Part shown: positions 34,593-49,016 of the stretch, piece by piece
Layout of the letters: every line of letters starts with the position of its first letter
Position numbering within the stretch: the stretch's first letter is position 1
Assembly (NCBI GenBank): GCA_013398955.1
Contig: VWPU01006300.1
Coordinates: 1 to 64,000 of the forward strand
Source of the DNA: Callaeas wilsoni
Lineage: Eukaryota > Chordata > Aves > Passeriformes > Callaeidae
Direction of reading: 5' to 3'
DNA length: 64,000 nt
Position numbers and translations under genes: made by a program
The notes under the pieces: generated by a model
The model's database searches: none
Told to the model about the DNA's origin: nothing
What the model saw: the letters and a program-made list of their open reading frames with translations, nothing else

Positions 34593-37500
34593 CAGAAGAG
34601 TAACAGAAGCAATAACAGCTCCTATTTAAAAAAATTCCTGGACTAGCACAAACATCCCAAGGCAATCACTCCCAGCCTCTATTCCCACACAAAGCCATAG
34701 TTCTTCAAAACAAGTTAACTACAAAATAATAACCCACTAAAAGCCAGACACCTCAAAATACATTTTTAACACTACAGAAGGCCGGTGGTCTCTGAAATCT
34801 TGCTTGCCCCACATTAATTCTTATTAGAGGGGACCTTCAGATGTGCCTGGAAATTTTCCTTATGTTTGGCTGCTCTTTCGGAAGCATTACATTATTTTAA
34901 GACATCAAAACTCTTTGTTCTAATGCAAAATAAAAGGAGTGCTTTCCTTTTCCCCAGATCTTTTTATGTTATTTATTGTACTGCTCCCCATCCCCAACTC
35001 TCAGAGTTGTCAGCAACCAGAAGAGGGCAACATTTTAAATAGTATGGAAAACCACCACCAATTTAATCAGCTGCAGAGCACTGGGAAGTGCTTGGTCTTA
35101 CCAAAAATCACCAAAGCTCCTCACTTATCACGTAACAAGGAAAATTTCCATTTCCTCTTTCCACAGATCCAAGAACTCCACTGAGTGATTTGATCAGAAC
35201 ATTTTTGTAAGCAGTGAATTAAGTATTTTCCCACCAGCACTGCAGTAGTACGGTGCTTCAGTCCAAACACAACTGTTCTGTAGATACACTGCTGTTAACT
35301 TGCATTATTTCATGCAGAGAATTTAAAAATGAGACCTTTTCTGAAGCATTTCAGACTCTTTACTGACGACACCGAGCTCCTGAAACAGACTCAGTTTGCA
35401 CAGCTGCCCCAGAATAAGCTCATTTTTTCACGCAACATACTTAACTTTCACATTCAAGTCAAGGGAAATGCAGAACCTTTTCATCTCATGATAAATAACA
35501 CAGATTCAGTTGTTCTTTGTGAGCAAAACACGCTCTGATCCATCCAAGACAGCGCTGCTCACTGATTCCACGAGCGGAGCCACAAAATTCTCCAAGAGAC
35601 TGCTGCTATGGTGATGCCTCTTCAAGGGTGAGCAACATCCACAAAAACAGCGTGCAGAAACATGGCAAAAAAACCCCTTTGGGTTTTAAATAGTACATTT
35701 CAACTTGGGGAGTGAGAGAGAAATGTTACCATGGAAAAACAGTTTCGAGAAAGAACTTGAATGCCCTCGATCAAAGTTAAACCTGGGATTCACCTGAGGT
35801 TTGTTTTTCCTTACATGGATGCCAACGGGCTGCATTAATTTAATCTTGAAGAAGTGTATTGTTGTTAAATCTGATTTGTAGCTGTTCCTCCACGCCTGGC
35901 ACTGTTTACACCTGAGAATGAACCTGTGCCTATGAGTTTGTTCCTATTATGCTTGATCAAACCTGCTCTGACTTTACCTGGTCCAGGTTGGTGCTGGCTG
36001 TGGGGAACTCCACGAGGAATCAGCATCTGAAGGCATCCAGGACTAATCCCTGCCTGATAACAGAATATTTCCAATTTGGAGTGATTTGGGTGTGAGGATG
36101 AAGATGCCTGGCATTCTGTATCAGAATCCTTTGAGATTTTAGCCCAGTTTCCATGAGAACTAAGTACTCGCTGTGTAAGTCAGGCTGATGTATTTAAAAT
36201 TCCCCACAGTCTTAACAGATGTGTTGAGTTTTAAAACACAATAAAGTATTTTCAAGGTATGACATAAAGAAATTTTTTACAAATCAAATTTCACTTCATA
36301 ACTAAGCTTCACTCACAGGAAAAAAAGTCAAAATTTCACAACAGGAAAATAAGCAAAAAAAAGAGTAAAAAAGTCACAGAAGAAGTGGAAAGGCCACATT
36401 GATTTACTAATACTGGTTGAAATATTCAGTCCCAGGCTGATCTTTCCCCAGTAATCTAGCAGGAAACGGAATCCAAACTGCCCTTTTGTACCAACTCCTG
36501 AATATCAAGAGTTTGGGACAAGAAGTGTCACATTTTTTCCAGTATGTCCAGATAAACTGCCCCTTGAGGCTGACTAATTAGGCAGCTGTTTTAGGGAATG
36601 AAAGATCACGAACCCAAAATGAGCCAAGATCAAACAGCTCCGTTTTGTGTGTGTATGATCCCCCTCAGATGTTTTCCCAGAACTGCACTTCCCGTGCAGA
36701 AGCTGCTTTCAGCAAAACATTCACACAGACTTAAAATTTAGAAGGTGGGACAAGTGTTTATTAATTAAAAAAGCTTTCATCTTATTCTGAAAAAATTAAA
36801 TATGTATTTAGTTCTGCAGTTACATATTTGATGAAAACAGAGCACACACCATTCTCATCGTCCTTCAGGTTTCTCCTGCACTCACCCAGGTCAAAAATCA
36901 AATAACCAGTTCTGGAAATACTGAATCAGCCATCAATACTGATAGAGGCTTTCTATTAAGCTGAAAATCATTTTGTGTTCTTACTCCTCTGCCAGGCTCC
37001 TACGCTGTTTTTTATTCATCCATCTACTGAAGTACCAACATTGCCATTTTCCAAAAAAAATGGCATTCTTTTAAAAATGCTGTGTTAAAAATGTTCATTT
37101 AACATGCTGTGAGCTCATGGTCAGAACTCAGATGGTTGTTTCTTCCCGTACACACAGCACACACCTTATTTACACAGTTTCCCTTCTGTATGCTATGACC
37201 CCTCTTCCAACTAGAGAAAACTGACTGCATTTAAAATAGAATATTGCATTTCCCATCAAACCAAGACTTTTCAAGGCCTAGAGCCAGCATTAAAGGTTTA
37301 TGGGATTCCAACCCCCTGGATACTCATTAGCGAATGAGAGTCTTCAATACCAGGCTCCTGGAAGAAGGCTGTGGCCTCACTTGCCAGCAATCTTTGGAAT
37401 TTCACTGCGATGACACCACAGCAAGCTCTCACCTCAACATCCTTCTGCTCCCAAAAGTCACCAGAATTATTGGTATTTGAGTTCCTCATGTACCAACCGA

Positions 37501-38960
37501 TTCTGCTTTCATTGATATACCAATTATGAATGTTAATTAATTTGCCATATACCCCTGTTTATAGAAGGACATGGCTGAGGACACTGGAATAGTAAAACTC
37601 CACAAAATCAACTGAAAATGAACACAGAATAAGCCCAAGTGTTCACTTTTTTAACAGGTTACAGAACAGGTCCTGAGAGAGGCAGTGGTAAACACTGCTT
37701 AGGCAAAGCTACTCAAACCAACATCATTCTTCCTGATGTAAGAGATGATTGATGGTGGGAATCAACATTTCACCTTCAGAGATCACGAACAACATCCACA
37801 TCTCCTCCTCTGCACAGGTACAACAGACTAATCAAGAATGATCTGCCCGCAGCACAATACTCATCTTGCTACTCTGTTCTGCCAACAGACACTGCTCACA
37901 TAAATACTGTCTAAATATTGGTTCAAGAAAAGCTTGTCACCTCCATCCAAGAGAACAAATTTTAAGCAAGCCCACTCCAAAAAATTACTTCAGTTCCTAG
38001 TAAGTAAAATTCTGTAAGTTAAAAAATTCCTTGCTACCTATTTTTCAAACCACGTGGTCACCTCCAGGATCTCTAGGATGCAAGATCCAAGCAGGCACTG
38101 ATGCTGCCAAGAGTTCAACTGACAAGAAGCTGATGAGCACCAGGAAAATCCTGCAGCCTCATATCTCATATTTTTATAAAAGCTGACACTGGATTATATT
38201 AGCAGCAATTCCAAATACAGTAAATACTACCAGCATGTATGTCTATTTACCAAGAGCCAAATTTTTTTTCTTGTGTTATTAACGTTCCACAATTAACATG
38301 TTGTTTTGACTGGTACCAAGCTCAGATAAGTTCATATCAGGCCGAAGTTAATTAGTGCTTCATTCCAAAAGCACAAAATGGGACAGTTTGGGGGTAGGAT
38401 TTATGTAGGGTGTTTTTTGGTTGCTGTTGCCGCTACCATATTGGGGTTTTTTAAGAGGTTTCCTTATTTTCCTTATATTTCTGCCTTCCCAAAGAGACTG
38501 CTTGAAGGAAAGTCATGGATTCTGTGTGTTATGAGGTCCCTCAGCAGACAAGGAGCAACTGCTCATTACCACCACCTCTGCACTTACTTGTACCTGTTGC
38601 TCCTGGGATAACAACAATATGCCTGAGGCTTACAACACATCTGAACTCCCAAAAAAAAGGCACTTCTTAATGTGGATACTCCCTAAAGGAAAAAAACTGA
38701 AGTTAAGATCCTTAAAAGCACAGGCATCAACTTTTGTGTTATACATAGGAAGTTTATTCATCATTAATGACAAACTTTCTGTCACATCGCATCTTCATTA
38801 TTATCCCCTAATTTAACATTCAGACACATCTTCGGACATTAACTGACTCTGAACTACTGCCACTGTATTTTGAGATGTTTTCCAGATAAAATACTTCCGA
38901 AAAGAAGCTCGAACTAACATCACTGCAGGGTTGTCTCTGGATGGGGCTCTCAGTGCTCTG
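34593..38960. other. Unique AT-rich stretch, 4.4 kb
   Basis: The longest interval so far without a recognised repeat. It contains several A/T-runs (for example near 36,350 and 37,050). Open frames are under 85 codons. No exon is recognised. Confidence 0.35.
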
Positions 38961-39046
38961 GTCTGCTTGACAAGGTGGTGACTGGTCAAAGACTGGACTG
39001 GATGATCTTGGAGGCCTTTTCCAACCTCAATGACTCCATGATGAGG
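38961..39046 (+). mobile_element. CR1 3' end, older subfamily
   Basis: 'ctggtcaaagactggactgg', 'atgatcttggaggccttttc' and 'caacctcaatgactccatga' form a plus-strand CR1 3' end of the 'ttggaggtcttttccaacct' type, about 85 bp long. Confidence 0.85.
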
Positions 39047-39136
39047 AACAGCGAAACAATGAAACAGAAACAAGAGTTCTGCCAGCCAAGTGTTTCATTT
39101 TGCTACTTTTTAACTACCTGAAGACAAAATATAAGG

Positions 39137-39452
39137 ATATTAAAGTAACTCAGAGTTGCTTACAGCACACAAGGTAACATCAGGCACTTGAACTCTTCAG
39201 TGCAAATACTGAGACTCTGCTATAAGCAATTATTTAACAATTTTTCTTTAACAATTATTTAACCTGCTAAACCCTCCTAGCCACAAAACCCCCCCTCATA
39301 TTAAAGTAACTCAGAGCTGCTTACAGCACACAAGTAACATCAGGCACTTGAACTCTTCAGTGCAAATACTGAGACTCTGCTACAATTACTTAACAATTTT
39401 TATTTAACAATTATTTAACCTGCTAAACCCTCCCAGCCACAAAACCCCCCCT
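39137..39452. repeat. 161-bp tandem duplication
   Basis: 'atattaaagtaactcagag' starts at 39,137 and again at 39,298. The second copy is slightly shorter, having lost a few bases after 'ctctgctac'. Both copies end in a C-run after 'ccacaaaac'. The high similarity indicates a recent duplication. Confidence 0.95.
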
Positions 39453-39654
39453 CTCACAAAAAAAAACCAAACAACTCAACATTTCCCTGATTGTGATATA
39501 CTCCATGTGTTCATTTTGGCTCTACCAGGGGAAGAAGCTGCTACCATTACAGCTGTGCCATGAATCCACACACTTAGATTCCAAGGATTTCTTACAGAAT
39601 GGCATCTTAAGCCTGGGGAAGAAAGGGCTCCAGGGAGCCTGAGGGTCCATCCTG

Positions 39655-39985
39655 CTGCCTAAATGGGCTCCAGGAGAGCTGGAGAGGGACATGGAACGAG
39701 GGCTGGAGGGACAGGACACAGGGAATGGCTTCCCACTGCCAGAGGGCAGGGACAGATGGGATATTGGGAAGGAATTGTTCCCTGGGAGGGTGGTGAGGCC
39801 CTGGCACAGGGTGCCCAGAGAAGCTGTGGCTGCCCCTGGATCCCTGGCAGTGCCCAAGGCCAGGTTGGACTGGGCTTGGAGCAGCCTGGGATGGTGGAAG
39901 GTGTCCCTGCCATGGCAGGGGTGGAAGCAGATGACATTCCAAGGCTCCTTCTGTCCCAAACCATTCTAGGATTCTGCAATGATTT
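39655..39985 (+). mobile_element. CR1 LINE 3' fragment, about 330 bp
   Basis: Contains the full sense-order series from 'gagagctggagagggacatg' through 'agatgggatattgggaagga', 'ggtgaggccctggcacaggg', 'agaagctgtggctgcccctg', 'cttggagcagcctgggatgg' and 'ctgtcccaaaccattctagg'. The normal GGTCCCTTCCAACCC block is altered to 'ggctccttctgtccc'. Confidence 0.95.
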
Positions 39986-42900
39986 CATAAATGCCTTTAC
40001 CTGAACCACTCCAGTAACACTCAACTGACATTGCCAAACCTTGGCCTGATGAGAAACAACCAATTTTCAATCTGCTCTATAACAGACTATGACTAAGCAC
40101 TGGAAAACTGACTTCATCAGCTACAGAATTAAGCCTAGCAAGATTTTGGGTAGTTTAAAATTGTGAGTATCACGGTCATGTGAAATGCCAAAAATTCACA
40201 TTAAAACTTCATTGCATCTTGTGGCTACAGTATATACAAGATACCCCTAAGTAGGGTTCAAAAAAAAGTAAACAGCTTTGAGAAGTGGGAGTTTTACTAT
40301 GTAAACTTCCTATTTTTCTCACTCAGAAAAAAAAAAAATTATGAATAAGTAGGTCTTTTCAAAGACTTCAGAAATAGTGTTTTTTTTTTCCTTTTACCAA
40401 ACATTATCACAAAAAATGCCTTCAGGGGGCTTCTATAGAAGTTTTCGATGTGAGGAGCAGAAATCAAATGCCAACGAAGTTTCCTTTGCCAGAGGCTAAG
40501 GAAAGCCAAGGGAAGCACATGAAGGAGGAGGATTACAGGCCCCAGAGACTGACAGGAGCTCAGCTCTCCATGACTGCCTCAAACTGAAAGCACCACGTTC
40601 TGAAGCCTGTTACATTCAGCATTCATTCTGCTGCATCTGCTGGCACTGCATTTTCTCTTTACACGAGTCACGCTGAGCTCTGCTCAGCTTTTTGCTAAAG
40701 CTTCACAATATCCTCTTTGCCATAAGAACCCCAACAGCAGCAGGCAGTGAAGCTCTGCCTTACCAACACATTCATTCCAGCAGAAGCAGCATCCTGGGCA
40801 ACTCATTCCGTTTCAGACCCCTAAAAATTCCCCATGGGTGCAGAGGTCACAAACACGAGAAGGAAACATTAAGTCTGCAGCAGAAGATTTGGTGTCTCAA
40901 CAGGAAGATAAGGAATCCATCTGACTTATCTCCATCATGCTCTCACCGAAGCAGCCTCACAGAAATAGAGCAGGTCATGAATTTTCTGTAAGGAGAATTG
41001 TAGAGGCCCATCAAATATTAAAAAGCACTGCAGATGTCTGCAGTCCTTTCTAAAAGCTTCTTTCAGACGAGCAAAGAGGACACATTAATTCGTTAAATTA
41101 ACTGTTTCCAAACATTCCACTTGTACAGATCATTACCTTTCTTCAGATGTTTTTAATAGAAAATTAGTCTGTTCCTCCAGGGTCTTCATTCCAGAGCTTC
41201 CCTCTAACTGTAACAGTGTTTGTTTATCCAGGCTTTCAGAAGACTTCACAGAACCTTACTGCTTTCTGCACCACCTAAAGCAATAGTTACATCTCAGTGA
41301 TTTTCAGAAAGCCTCTAACATCAGCCACGTCTCCAGGTTATCACTTGCACAAGCAAAAACCTTAAGTACAAATATGAAATTACCTGCACCGCAAAAAGAG
41401 CCTCTTGAAAATTATCAGGAATGCATATGAATCACTTCAGCTTATTGAATTACTGCATCTACCCCACAATACACTTAATGGGGTTTCTTAAATTAAATTT
41501 CTCTCCACCAAACACATCTCCCTGTCACATGACACGAGCTGAATACCTACAGAGAGGATTGAATTTTCATCAGATCCAGCTGCAAGGTACCTGCCAAGAT
41601 GAACTTGTTTGTCTTCCAAGCACTTCTTCATCAGTGCATCACTTAAAAATCAGTCATAAGACACCTATTTCTAAATAGGAAACCTGCTCAACGACCTTAT
41701 TCCAGAACAGAAACCGGACCGAAAGCTGAAAAACATCATACCTATATTCGAAATGCCATCTTCTTCCAGTTCCTTTGCAGCAAATAGCATCCTTTCCAAA
41801 AAAAGCAAGGTGCAGAAGCCGGCTTGTGCAGAGCCTAGGTGCACCTGTGCCGATTCAAACACATCGTCAAGGCTTTGGTCAGGGAAGAACGGAGCTCTCT
41901 GAGGTGCAAACTTCAGCCACCCGGAGCCAGGCAGCTCCTTTCACATTATCCCAGTAATTTCCTCCTCTTACATAAGAGGCAGAAGTCCCAGGTGCCCCCG
42001 TTTCCAGCACGGTGCTGGCAGCGCAGGAAGAGGCTGAGGCTGCCCCGTGCCCACGCCGGGCTCTCCCATGCGCTGACCTAAGAGGCAGCAGATCGACGCT
42101 TGCTTTGGGATCGCTGCTCCTCAGGGGCTCTAAAAATAGAACACCAGCTGCTGCCAGAGCCCGTGTGCTGATAGCCAGCCCCACTGACCAAGCGCCACAT
42201 CTAAGACCTCCTATTTCCTTAATGCCACAGCCAGACAGATTTACATTGCACTCTGCGTCTGACAGTGAAAGGCTGCCCGGTATCAACTGAGTTCTTAGCC
42301 TGATAACCAGGGTAAAAAAACCCAAACCAACCTTTTTTTAGCATAACCTTGCGTGCCAGCTGGGCTTACTTCAGGCTCTAGAAGCAAGGAGGCTGTTTCA
42401 GCCTTTGAGAAGCAGCTACAAAGTGGAGACCCCACTCGGATTTTCCCAGCGCCAGTGCAAAGACCGGTGCACAGACCTCACACGTAACTGGATTGACAAC
42501 TGGCACTGACACCCTTGGATCCAACAACGTGAATTTATTATGCATTGAATCAGCTCTCAATTAATCAGATTAGCACCCCAGCTGTGAATACATAACTCTT
42601 CAGAACCTTTTTCTTGGACTGTGAGCTGCTGTTATCTCACACTATCATAGAAATTTAATCTGTCAAACAATCCAGTACAAAGTCCGTGCAATTACATCCG
42701 CTTAAGCACAAATCCACGCCTGGCAACAAGCCCTGAGCAGATCCATCTTGTTCGTATGTCAGTCAGGTTTCCTTCAAGCAATTACAGCCTCTTTCTTATA
42801 GGAAACAGCTACTGGTATTTGCAAAGTCTCCAATTTCCAAGGCACTGAAGGGCAAGGCAAGCCTGGGACTGCCAGTTTTATGAACAGCTAATTGAAGCAG

Positions 42901-44482
42901 GGACATAAAGCCAGGATCACTGAGGCTTGCTGTGGATCAGCCAGTCTATACTAACTGCAACGGGAATATTTCATTAACATTCACCACCAACTGGTCTGGC
43001 TGTAAAATGCAGATCAAGCTAAGTCTTATCATGATTCACAAGTTTCTCCACTTGTACCACCTGTACTTTGTCTTCCCTTGACGGAGAGAACTTGATCATT
43101 GCTACTTCCATTTTTTTAGTTTTAACCAACGCACACCTCAGATGGTTTAAAGTGGAACAGAGGGGATCAGAAACACACACTGCAACACATTGGAGAGGCA
43201 CAATACAACCTAAAGTAGAAACCACATTGTCTTATTTCTTACAAAAATCCCTTGTGTAGATCCTTTCTTCTATTCCTTTCTCCCTCTCTTCTCAGAATGA
43301 TGCTCATGCAGATTTCAGCTCAATTAAAGTGTACGCATCATACCTTAAGAAGTAGCTCCGTTATACACGGCAAGAAAGTAAAATTACCCCAGTTATTTAT
43401 AATTGCACATAGGCTATAAGATACCTACCTGTTTAAGTCAGAAAAATGAATACAAAGATCCCACAGAACCTTGCCTTCTATCTATTCACTCCTCAGATTA
43501 CAAATGCCCCACAGATTCTTTTCAATGCAACCAACATTATTCAATAGCACTTTAAATCTGATTGCAATCTCCATTTACAGTATTTTTTAAAAATATACAA
43601 GCCAACAAATACTCTCATTACCCCCCATCCTTTGTACAAAACACCTCTAATAGCTTTACATTTGTTAAATTAAATTAGATGAAATTTAATACACCAACTT
43701 ACAGAGGAAAGTCAGTTCAATCAGTTCTTCAGTCTTGCTCCTCTATTCGGTTTCTACTTATCCAGCTGTTAATGGTTCAAGCCTGGCTTTTTAGTTTCTG
43801 TAGTGTAACAGCCACGTCAGGAGATTTATTGACTCACAGCTACTACTTATTTCTAGCTGAAAACGTGTTCAAAATGCTGTCTTTTCACTTTGCTCTTCAA
43901 TTATCACCATTTGGTTAACTTTGAACCCTTTAGCAAGTGTTCCATCATGACAGTGTTGCTTAATGTCTTTAAAGCAGTCATGATCAACCATGGAAGATTT
44001 TATTCCGTTTTATAATTATAATTATCTGGGTCTAAACACTCTCCACACTTTTTTCAGTTACATCTGTTACTTCAGTAAACCATGTGTAAACCTTTCCAAG
44101 TACGAGGCAGTGATTTCCCCTAGCATTAGCTATGAGACAGCAGTTAAGGAAGTTGATTCCTCCTTGCTGGAATTATTTTATCGCTGATCGTTAGAATATT
44201 ACGGCACTAGCCAACCCAACGGAATTAAGTCCTCATCATTCTTTAAAAGGCTTTCCTGTTATTATAATCTGATAAATGTAATTCAGCTATTACTCAGCAT
44301 TGTTTATTAACTGCTTTGGCTGTTTGCTGGCGTTTGTTGATGCAGCAGAGGGCTGGTTTAAGCTACAGGAAAACACCTGCAGGGCTAATCCTTGAGCAAC
44401 AACTTCAGCTCCTGCACACAACCCCATCCACGCAGCAAAGCTTTCTTTGCCGTTTCCCATACACAAGGCATGACAAACGATT
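39986..44482. other. Unique stretch, 4.5 kb, with a CpG-richer patch
   Basis: Mostly AT-rich. A patch at about 41,990-42,140 has around ten CpG in 110 bases and is open for 148 codons on the minus strand. It is much weaker than the island at 548. A minus-strand frame at 43,019-43,225 has a plausible charged C-terminal stretch, but I cannot match it to any protein. Confidence 0.3.
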
Positions 44483-44692
44483 TATCATGGAATGGTTTGG
44501 GCTGGAAGGGACATTAAAGCCCACCTCGTTCCACCCCCTCCCATGGGCAGGGACACCTTCCACTGTCCCAGGCTGCTCCAAGCCCCAATGTCCAACCTGG
44601 CCTTGGACACTTCCAGGGATCCAGGGGCAGCCACAGCTTCTCTGGGCACCCTGTGCCAGGGCCTCCCCACCCTCCCAGGGAAGAATTTTGGA
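44483..44692 (-). mobile_element. CR1 LINE 3' fragment
   Basis: 'atcatggaatggtttgggct', 'ggaagggacattaaagccca', 'catgggcagggacaccttcc', 'gatccaggggcagccacagc' and 'ctgtgccagggcctcc' form the reverse-strand CR1 3' region. Well preserved, with a small insertion after 'caagcccc'. Confidence 0.95.
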
Positions 44693-45025
44693 CCAGCTAT
44701 TTCAAGTTTTAAATTATCTTGCTTCTACACATCAGCTGTGCTGCTGCTACTTAACAGAGAGTTCCAGAGAACAGGCAGCTGCACTTGGCTGCTTCAGCCC
44801 AAAGGTCAGGCAGAATTAAACCACGGGTCTGTTTGGAGCTCTGCTTTCCAAGTGCATTTGTAGCCACCATATCCAAGCCTCGCTTCCCGCAGATGCCTTG
44901 GATGTGAGGCAAACCACAGAAGGCACAATCATGAACTGAGCAGCTTATCCTCAAAATACTGCAGGCTTTCAGAGCGACCCAAATCAACTACACAGGCAAA
45001 AATGAGCCCCCAGGAGCAGCAAGTC

Positions 45026-45367
45026 TGTGGATGCTGAAATGCTGTTAGCAGGGAAATTTTCTCTTCTTCCATGCATTCTCTGAGAACTTTTCCTTTGCTG
45101 TGTAAGCTATGGAAACAATAGATAGGGTTTTTGTAAATCGCATTCATATCTGGTATCTTCTGACCTTGTGTACATTATATTAGGAAAAAACATTTCTAAG
45201 TGGGTGTCTGAGACTTTGACCAATCACCCTAGGAGAAGTGTGAACACTGCTCAATTGCTTTATGGAACTAGAATATATAAATGGTATTGTAAATGTAATA
45301 AGTAATTCATTCCTCACTCTGGACTCCTGCCTCGCTGCATCTCTGAACCCCTGCTTGGAAGCCCACA
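45026..45367 (+). mobile_element. Solo retroviral LTR, copy 3 (342 bp)
   Basis: The same family as the LTRs at 15,590, 18,192 and 49,017, but in the opposite orientation: it starts TGTGGATGCTGAAATGC and ends TTGGAAGCCCACA. A TATATAA box lies at 45,274-45,280. The polyadenylation signal has decayed to AATAAG at about 45,297. A perfect 6-bp target duplication, CAAGTC, flanks it at 45,020-45,025 and 45,368-45,373. No internal viral sequence remains. Confidence 0.96.
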
Positions 45368-45373
45368 CAAGTC

Positions 45374-46632
45374 TTGGCCAAATGGTCAGCACAATCCGGT
45401 CTGTGTATTTCTCTCTTTATTACAAAGCTCCAATCTGACCTTTTAAAAGCTTCTGATATTCTGCTTAACAGCAGTGGCAGACAGACATCTCCTTGTGTGT
45501 CATTCCAAAGTGGTAGGATTTTGCTTTACATTTTACATACCTTTCTGATTTGTATCCATACATCCTATAGATCCTTTTCTCCCCGTCCTGGCTTACGCTT
45601 CACATCAATATTTCAACAGTTTTCATCCATCAGCCATTGTTATGCTAAAACCTAGGTGTTAGCAGAGCTCTATTTTTGAAGTTGTCTGCCAGAGCACGTC
45701 TCACTCAAAGCAGCCTGTCAAAGAAATTCACCCCCAACATGAACAAAGAGATATTGAAAAAGTAGCTGATGTCATTTTATTTTTTTTATACGAGAACAAG
45801 TCAGTGAGACAGATCTAGATTATTATGAAACATAATAAATGATGCTATTTCCAAAGCCTACTGAAATTCAAAATTCAGAAATTTGCCAGAAGAAAGGATT
45901 TTAAAAATAATTATTTTATTTAATTAATTGGTCTGCAATACATTTGGCACAGCCAGCTCACAGTCCATGCCTCATAATGCTGACCCCATCCTAACATGGG
46001 AGGTTCTCCCTGTAACAGAGTTCATTTATGGAGAAGACATGGGCTTAATTTCATGGCATCTTTATTTTGGAATGACAAACTTGCCAATTAAAAAAAAAAA
46101 GAAAACATGTAAGGGACAAAGCCTGAATTCAACCAGGCAGTTCAATTTAAGGTAAGCTGAGGTTGAACTGAAGTCACCCCTCACTGGAATCCACTCAAAA
46201 GAGCAGCAATTCCTGGTAGTTTGAGATGGTTTTTGCATTTCCTCCTCACCCATCCAGCAACTCATGCTAATCATCGCCTTTTCCATTAGCACAGAGCTAG
46301 GAATGCTCTGAGAACATCTGCCTTCAATAATTCATCTCTCACACTAATAAACTCCTGAGCCAGTGGCTGCAGATGCACCTCACTCTCACCCTTCCATACA
46401 AACCCTAATTACTTTTCTGAGTGTGTTTATTAGCTTGGACAGCCGCCCACCTCCCTTTTTCAGTTCTCTGCTTATCATCTGCCCTCCCATGCAAATAAAC
46501 ACTCAGAAAAGCCTGAAACCTCCTAAAGATCTTGTGGAGAACCACAGCCCATCTCCATCAAAGGAGGCATCTTACAGGGATACTCATTAGAAGGTTCTTC
46601 CAAGAAGAAAAGGGCAATCATTAAGGCAGTGG
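45374..46632. other. Unique AT-rich stretch
   Basis: Contains an A-run at 46,089-46,099 and very AT-rich sequence around 45,770-45,930. No exon or repeat family is recognised. Confidence 0.35.
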
Positions 46633-46912
46633 CACTCAGTTATTTAACACTTACACTCTTCTTCCTTTCCTGCCTGGGATTCTCCCTGTTCCATCACAGG
46701 GGCAGCAAGCCGGGCTCCCTTGGCATGTTTTCGTTTCAGTCACTGCCTGAATTTCAGACCAAAAATCAAACACACTCAGTTATTTAACACTTACACTCTT
46801 CTTCCTTTCCTGCCTGGGATTCAAACTGTTCCATCATAGGGGCAGCAAGCCGGGCTCCCTTGGCATGTTTTCGTTTCAGTCACTGCCTGAATTTCAGATC
46901 AAAAATCAAACA
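46633..46912. repeat. 140-bp tandem duplication
   Basis: 'cactcagttatttaacactt' starts at 46,633 and 46,773. Copies differ at a few positions, such as 'gggattctccctgttcc' versus 'gggattcaaactgttcc'. No homology to the 140-bp unit at 24.9 kb was seen despite the equal length. Confidence 0.96.
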
Positions 46913-49010
46913 CAGCTGATCTGTAAACTAATAAGCAAAGTTATTTTTCAAGCAACTGTCTTTAACATCACCAACCCAACATTTGTAACAAAGCAAAAAG
47001 CAAAAGCCTCTTACAGCTAAGTCTTCAAGCAAGCAAAGAAATCAAATTCTTACTGACCTTTTAACATGCTGGTGTACTCTTTTCTCAGTTATAAGCATAG
47101 GCTGAAAACACTAATTCAGAGTTGAGTATCAGCCCCTTGGCTCGTTTCTTATATTGTATTTACCACTGTTTAAAAAGATGCATCTGAGATCCTTCCGTAG
47201 CAACTGTCACTGCTCCTAGCAAAGGTTTAACAATTATTAGCCTGATTCTGTCATTTCTGAAAGAAACCAACCAAACAAATAAACCCAGCCAAGCCCCCAT
47301 CAGTTACAGTAGTACAGGACTCTCCTGGTATTGTGACTTTTTAAATTTCACTTCAGTTGCTCACAGTCAATATAAATTCTTTTCACTGCACAGTTACTAG
47401 GCCAAAGTCAAAATGCTTCTCTCCCAGTTCAGCCACAATAGACTGATCTTCATCTCTTTCCCAGAAATCTAATTAAGCCCTTCTCATAACTGCCCAGAGA
47501 ATGCAGTAAGATCCAATTTCTTTGCAATATTTATTATTGCAGTTATCATCTTGCAACACTTACGGCCAAGTAAGCATCTGACCAAGTCCTAAAGAGTACC
47601 ACTGTTCTGCTTAAAACCTTCTCCAAGCGCCTCAGTCACAATCGATCTGAGACATGACTCAAGAGTGAAGGAATTCTGCAGATCCACAAAAGCCAGTGAA
47701 ATTAAAATTAGCTCTGAGCAGCAGCCAGCAGCCAAGGAAAATCGATTGCTGCCCCCGATCAGCACACAGATCACAGCTCTGCTCTCTGAACAAACTGCAG
47801 GTGTCCAACTCAGTTATGGCCTGAAACGACGAAGGCTGGGGACTTCTGCAGTGTTCTGGTTCAGCCAGAAAATACCCAACTCTTACTGTTCAATGCTCTG
47901 CCCTGTCCATCTGGCTGAGCTCTCAAACAAACCAAACCGAGCCACACTTCCCGTGCCAAATGAAACATTTCCACCAGAAAACGTTTCCCGTTGACCAACA
48001 AGCATCAGCCCTGCTCGCTTGCTAGGTATTTCTAGGAAATAAAGTCGTATTTTGCAGATTTGTTTGTAAAGATAATCGCTGCAAGCGATTACAGGATCAA
48101 GCGCTTGATGAGATTTAAGCATTCAATACACACTGTCTGTCTATTTACAAACACCTGGTGATAATCCCATGCTGTCCTAGACAGAGAGGAATAAAAACCA
48201 GCTCTGAACAGTGAGTGTTTCTTTCTAGGTAACTTGAGGAAAAAGTCACCTTAAATTATAGGACAAATAATCAATATTATCAAAGGCAGTGACGCCGAGG
48301 AGCAGCACCCAGTCCTCTGCTCACCCAGATCCTATTAAAACCAGGAGAAACACTGCCACTTCAGCTGCTGCCATTAGGAAAAGGATGTAATTTCCAAAGT
48401 TTTTATTCCTCTCAGTCCAGGACAACGGGGGATTATCACCAGGTGTTTGTAAATGCTGCCCCCCACAAAGCTGTGAAGTTCTGCAGCAGCAGCAACACAG
48501 GCAATGGTTATTTAAGCCACGGGTTTCACACTAACGGTGCCAGAACCCAAGCAGGAATCATTCAAAATTATTTTCAGACATAAACCAGCAGCAACCTGCT
48601 ATATAATTCTTCGCTCTGGTTCATGACAAATGAAAGTCCTAATTCTCTCAGGCAAACAGTGAATTATTGCGAACGGAAACAAGCTTTCAGCGAAGTGGTT
48701 CAACTTCCAGGACATATGCACTTGTTAGATTAATTCCCACTACATTTTCATCTGGATGCCAACTCAGAGGTCACTTCCAACACGCTGACCCTTGTCCCAC
48801 AGGATTAGGACTTGCATTTCATACACACTCAGGCACAGCTACACTGCTTCAAGTTTGCACAGCCCAGGCAGTTACTTGAAACTGAATAGAAACCTGATGG
48901 CAAGTCACTCAGAACTCCTGAGCCTCAGGTGATGGAATTCAACACAAAACTGCTGCGTACCACCATGGTTTTTTACACATCTTCCAGGGAGTGAAAAGTC
49001 CCTTTATGTT
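46913..49010. other. Unique non-coding stretch
   Basis: No repeat family or exon is recognised. The longest frame is about 109 codons (47,665-47,994, plus strand), with no recognisable motif. Confidence 0.35.
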
Positions 49011-49016
49011 CAGTTT

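Noticed and set aside
41879..42325. Second CpG island or 148-codon gene
   Set aside because: CpG enrichment is limited to about 110 bp and the frame shows no recognised motif. It was kept only as a note in the stretch entry.
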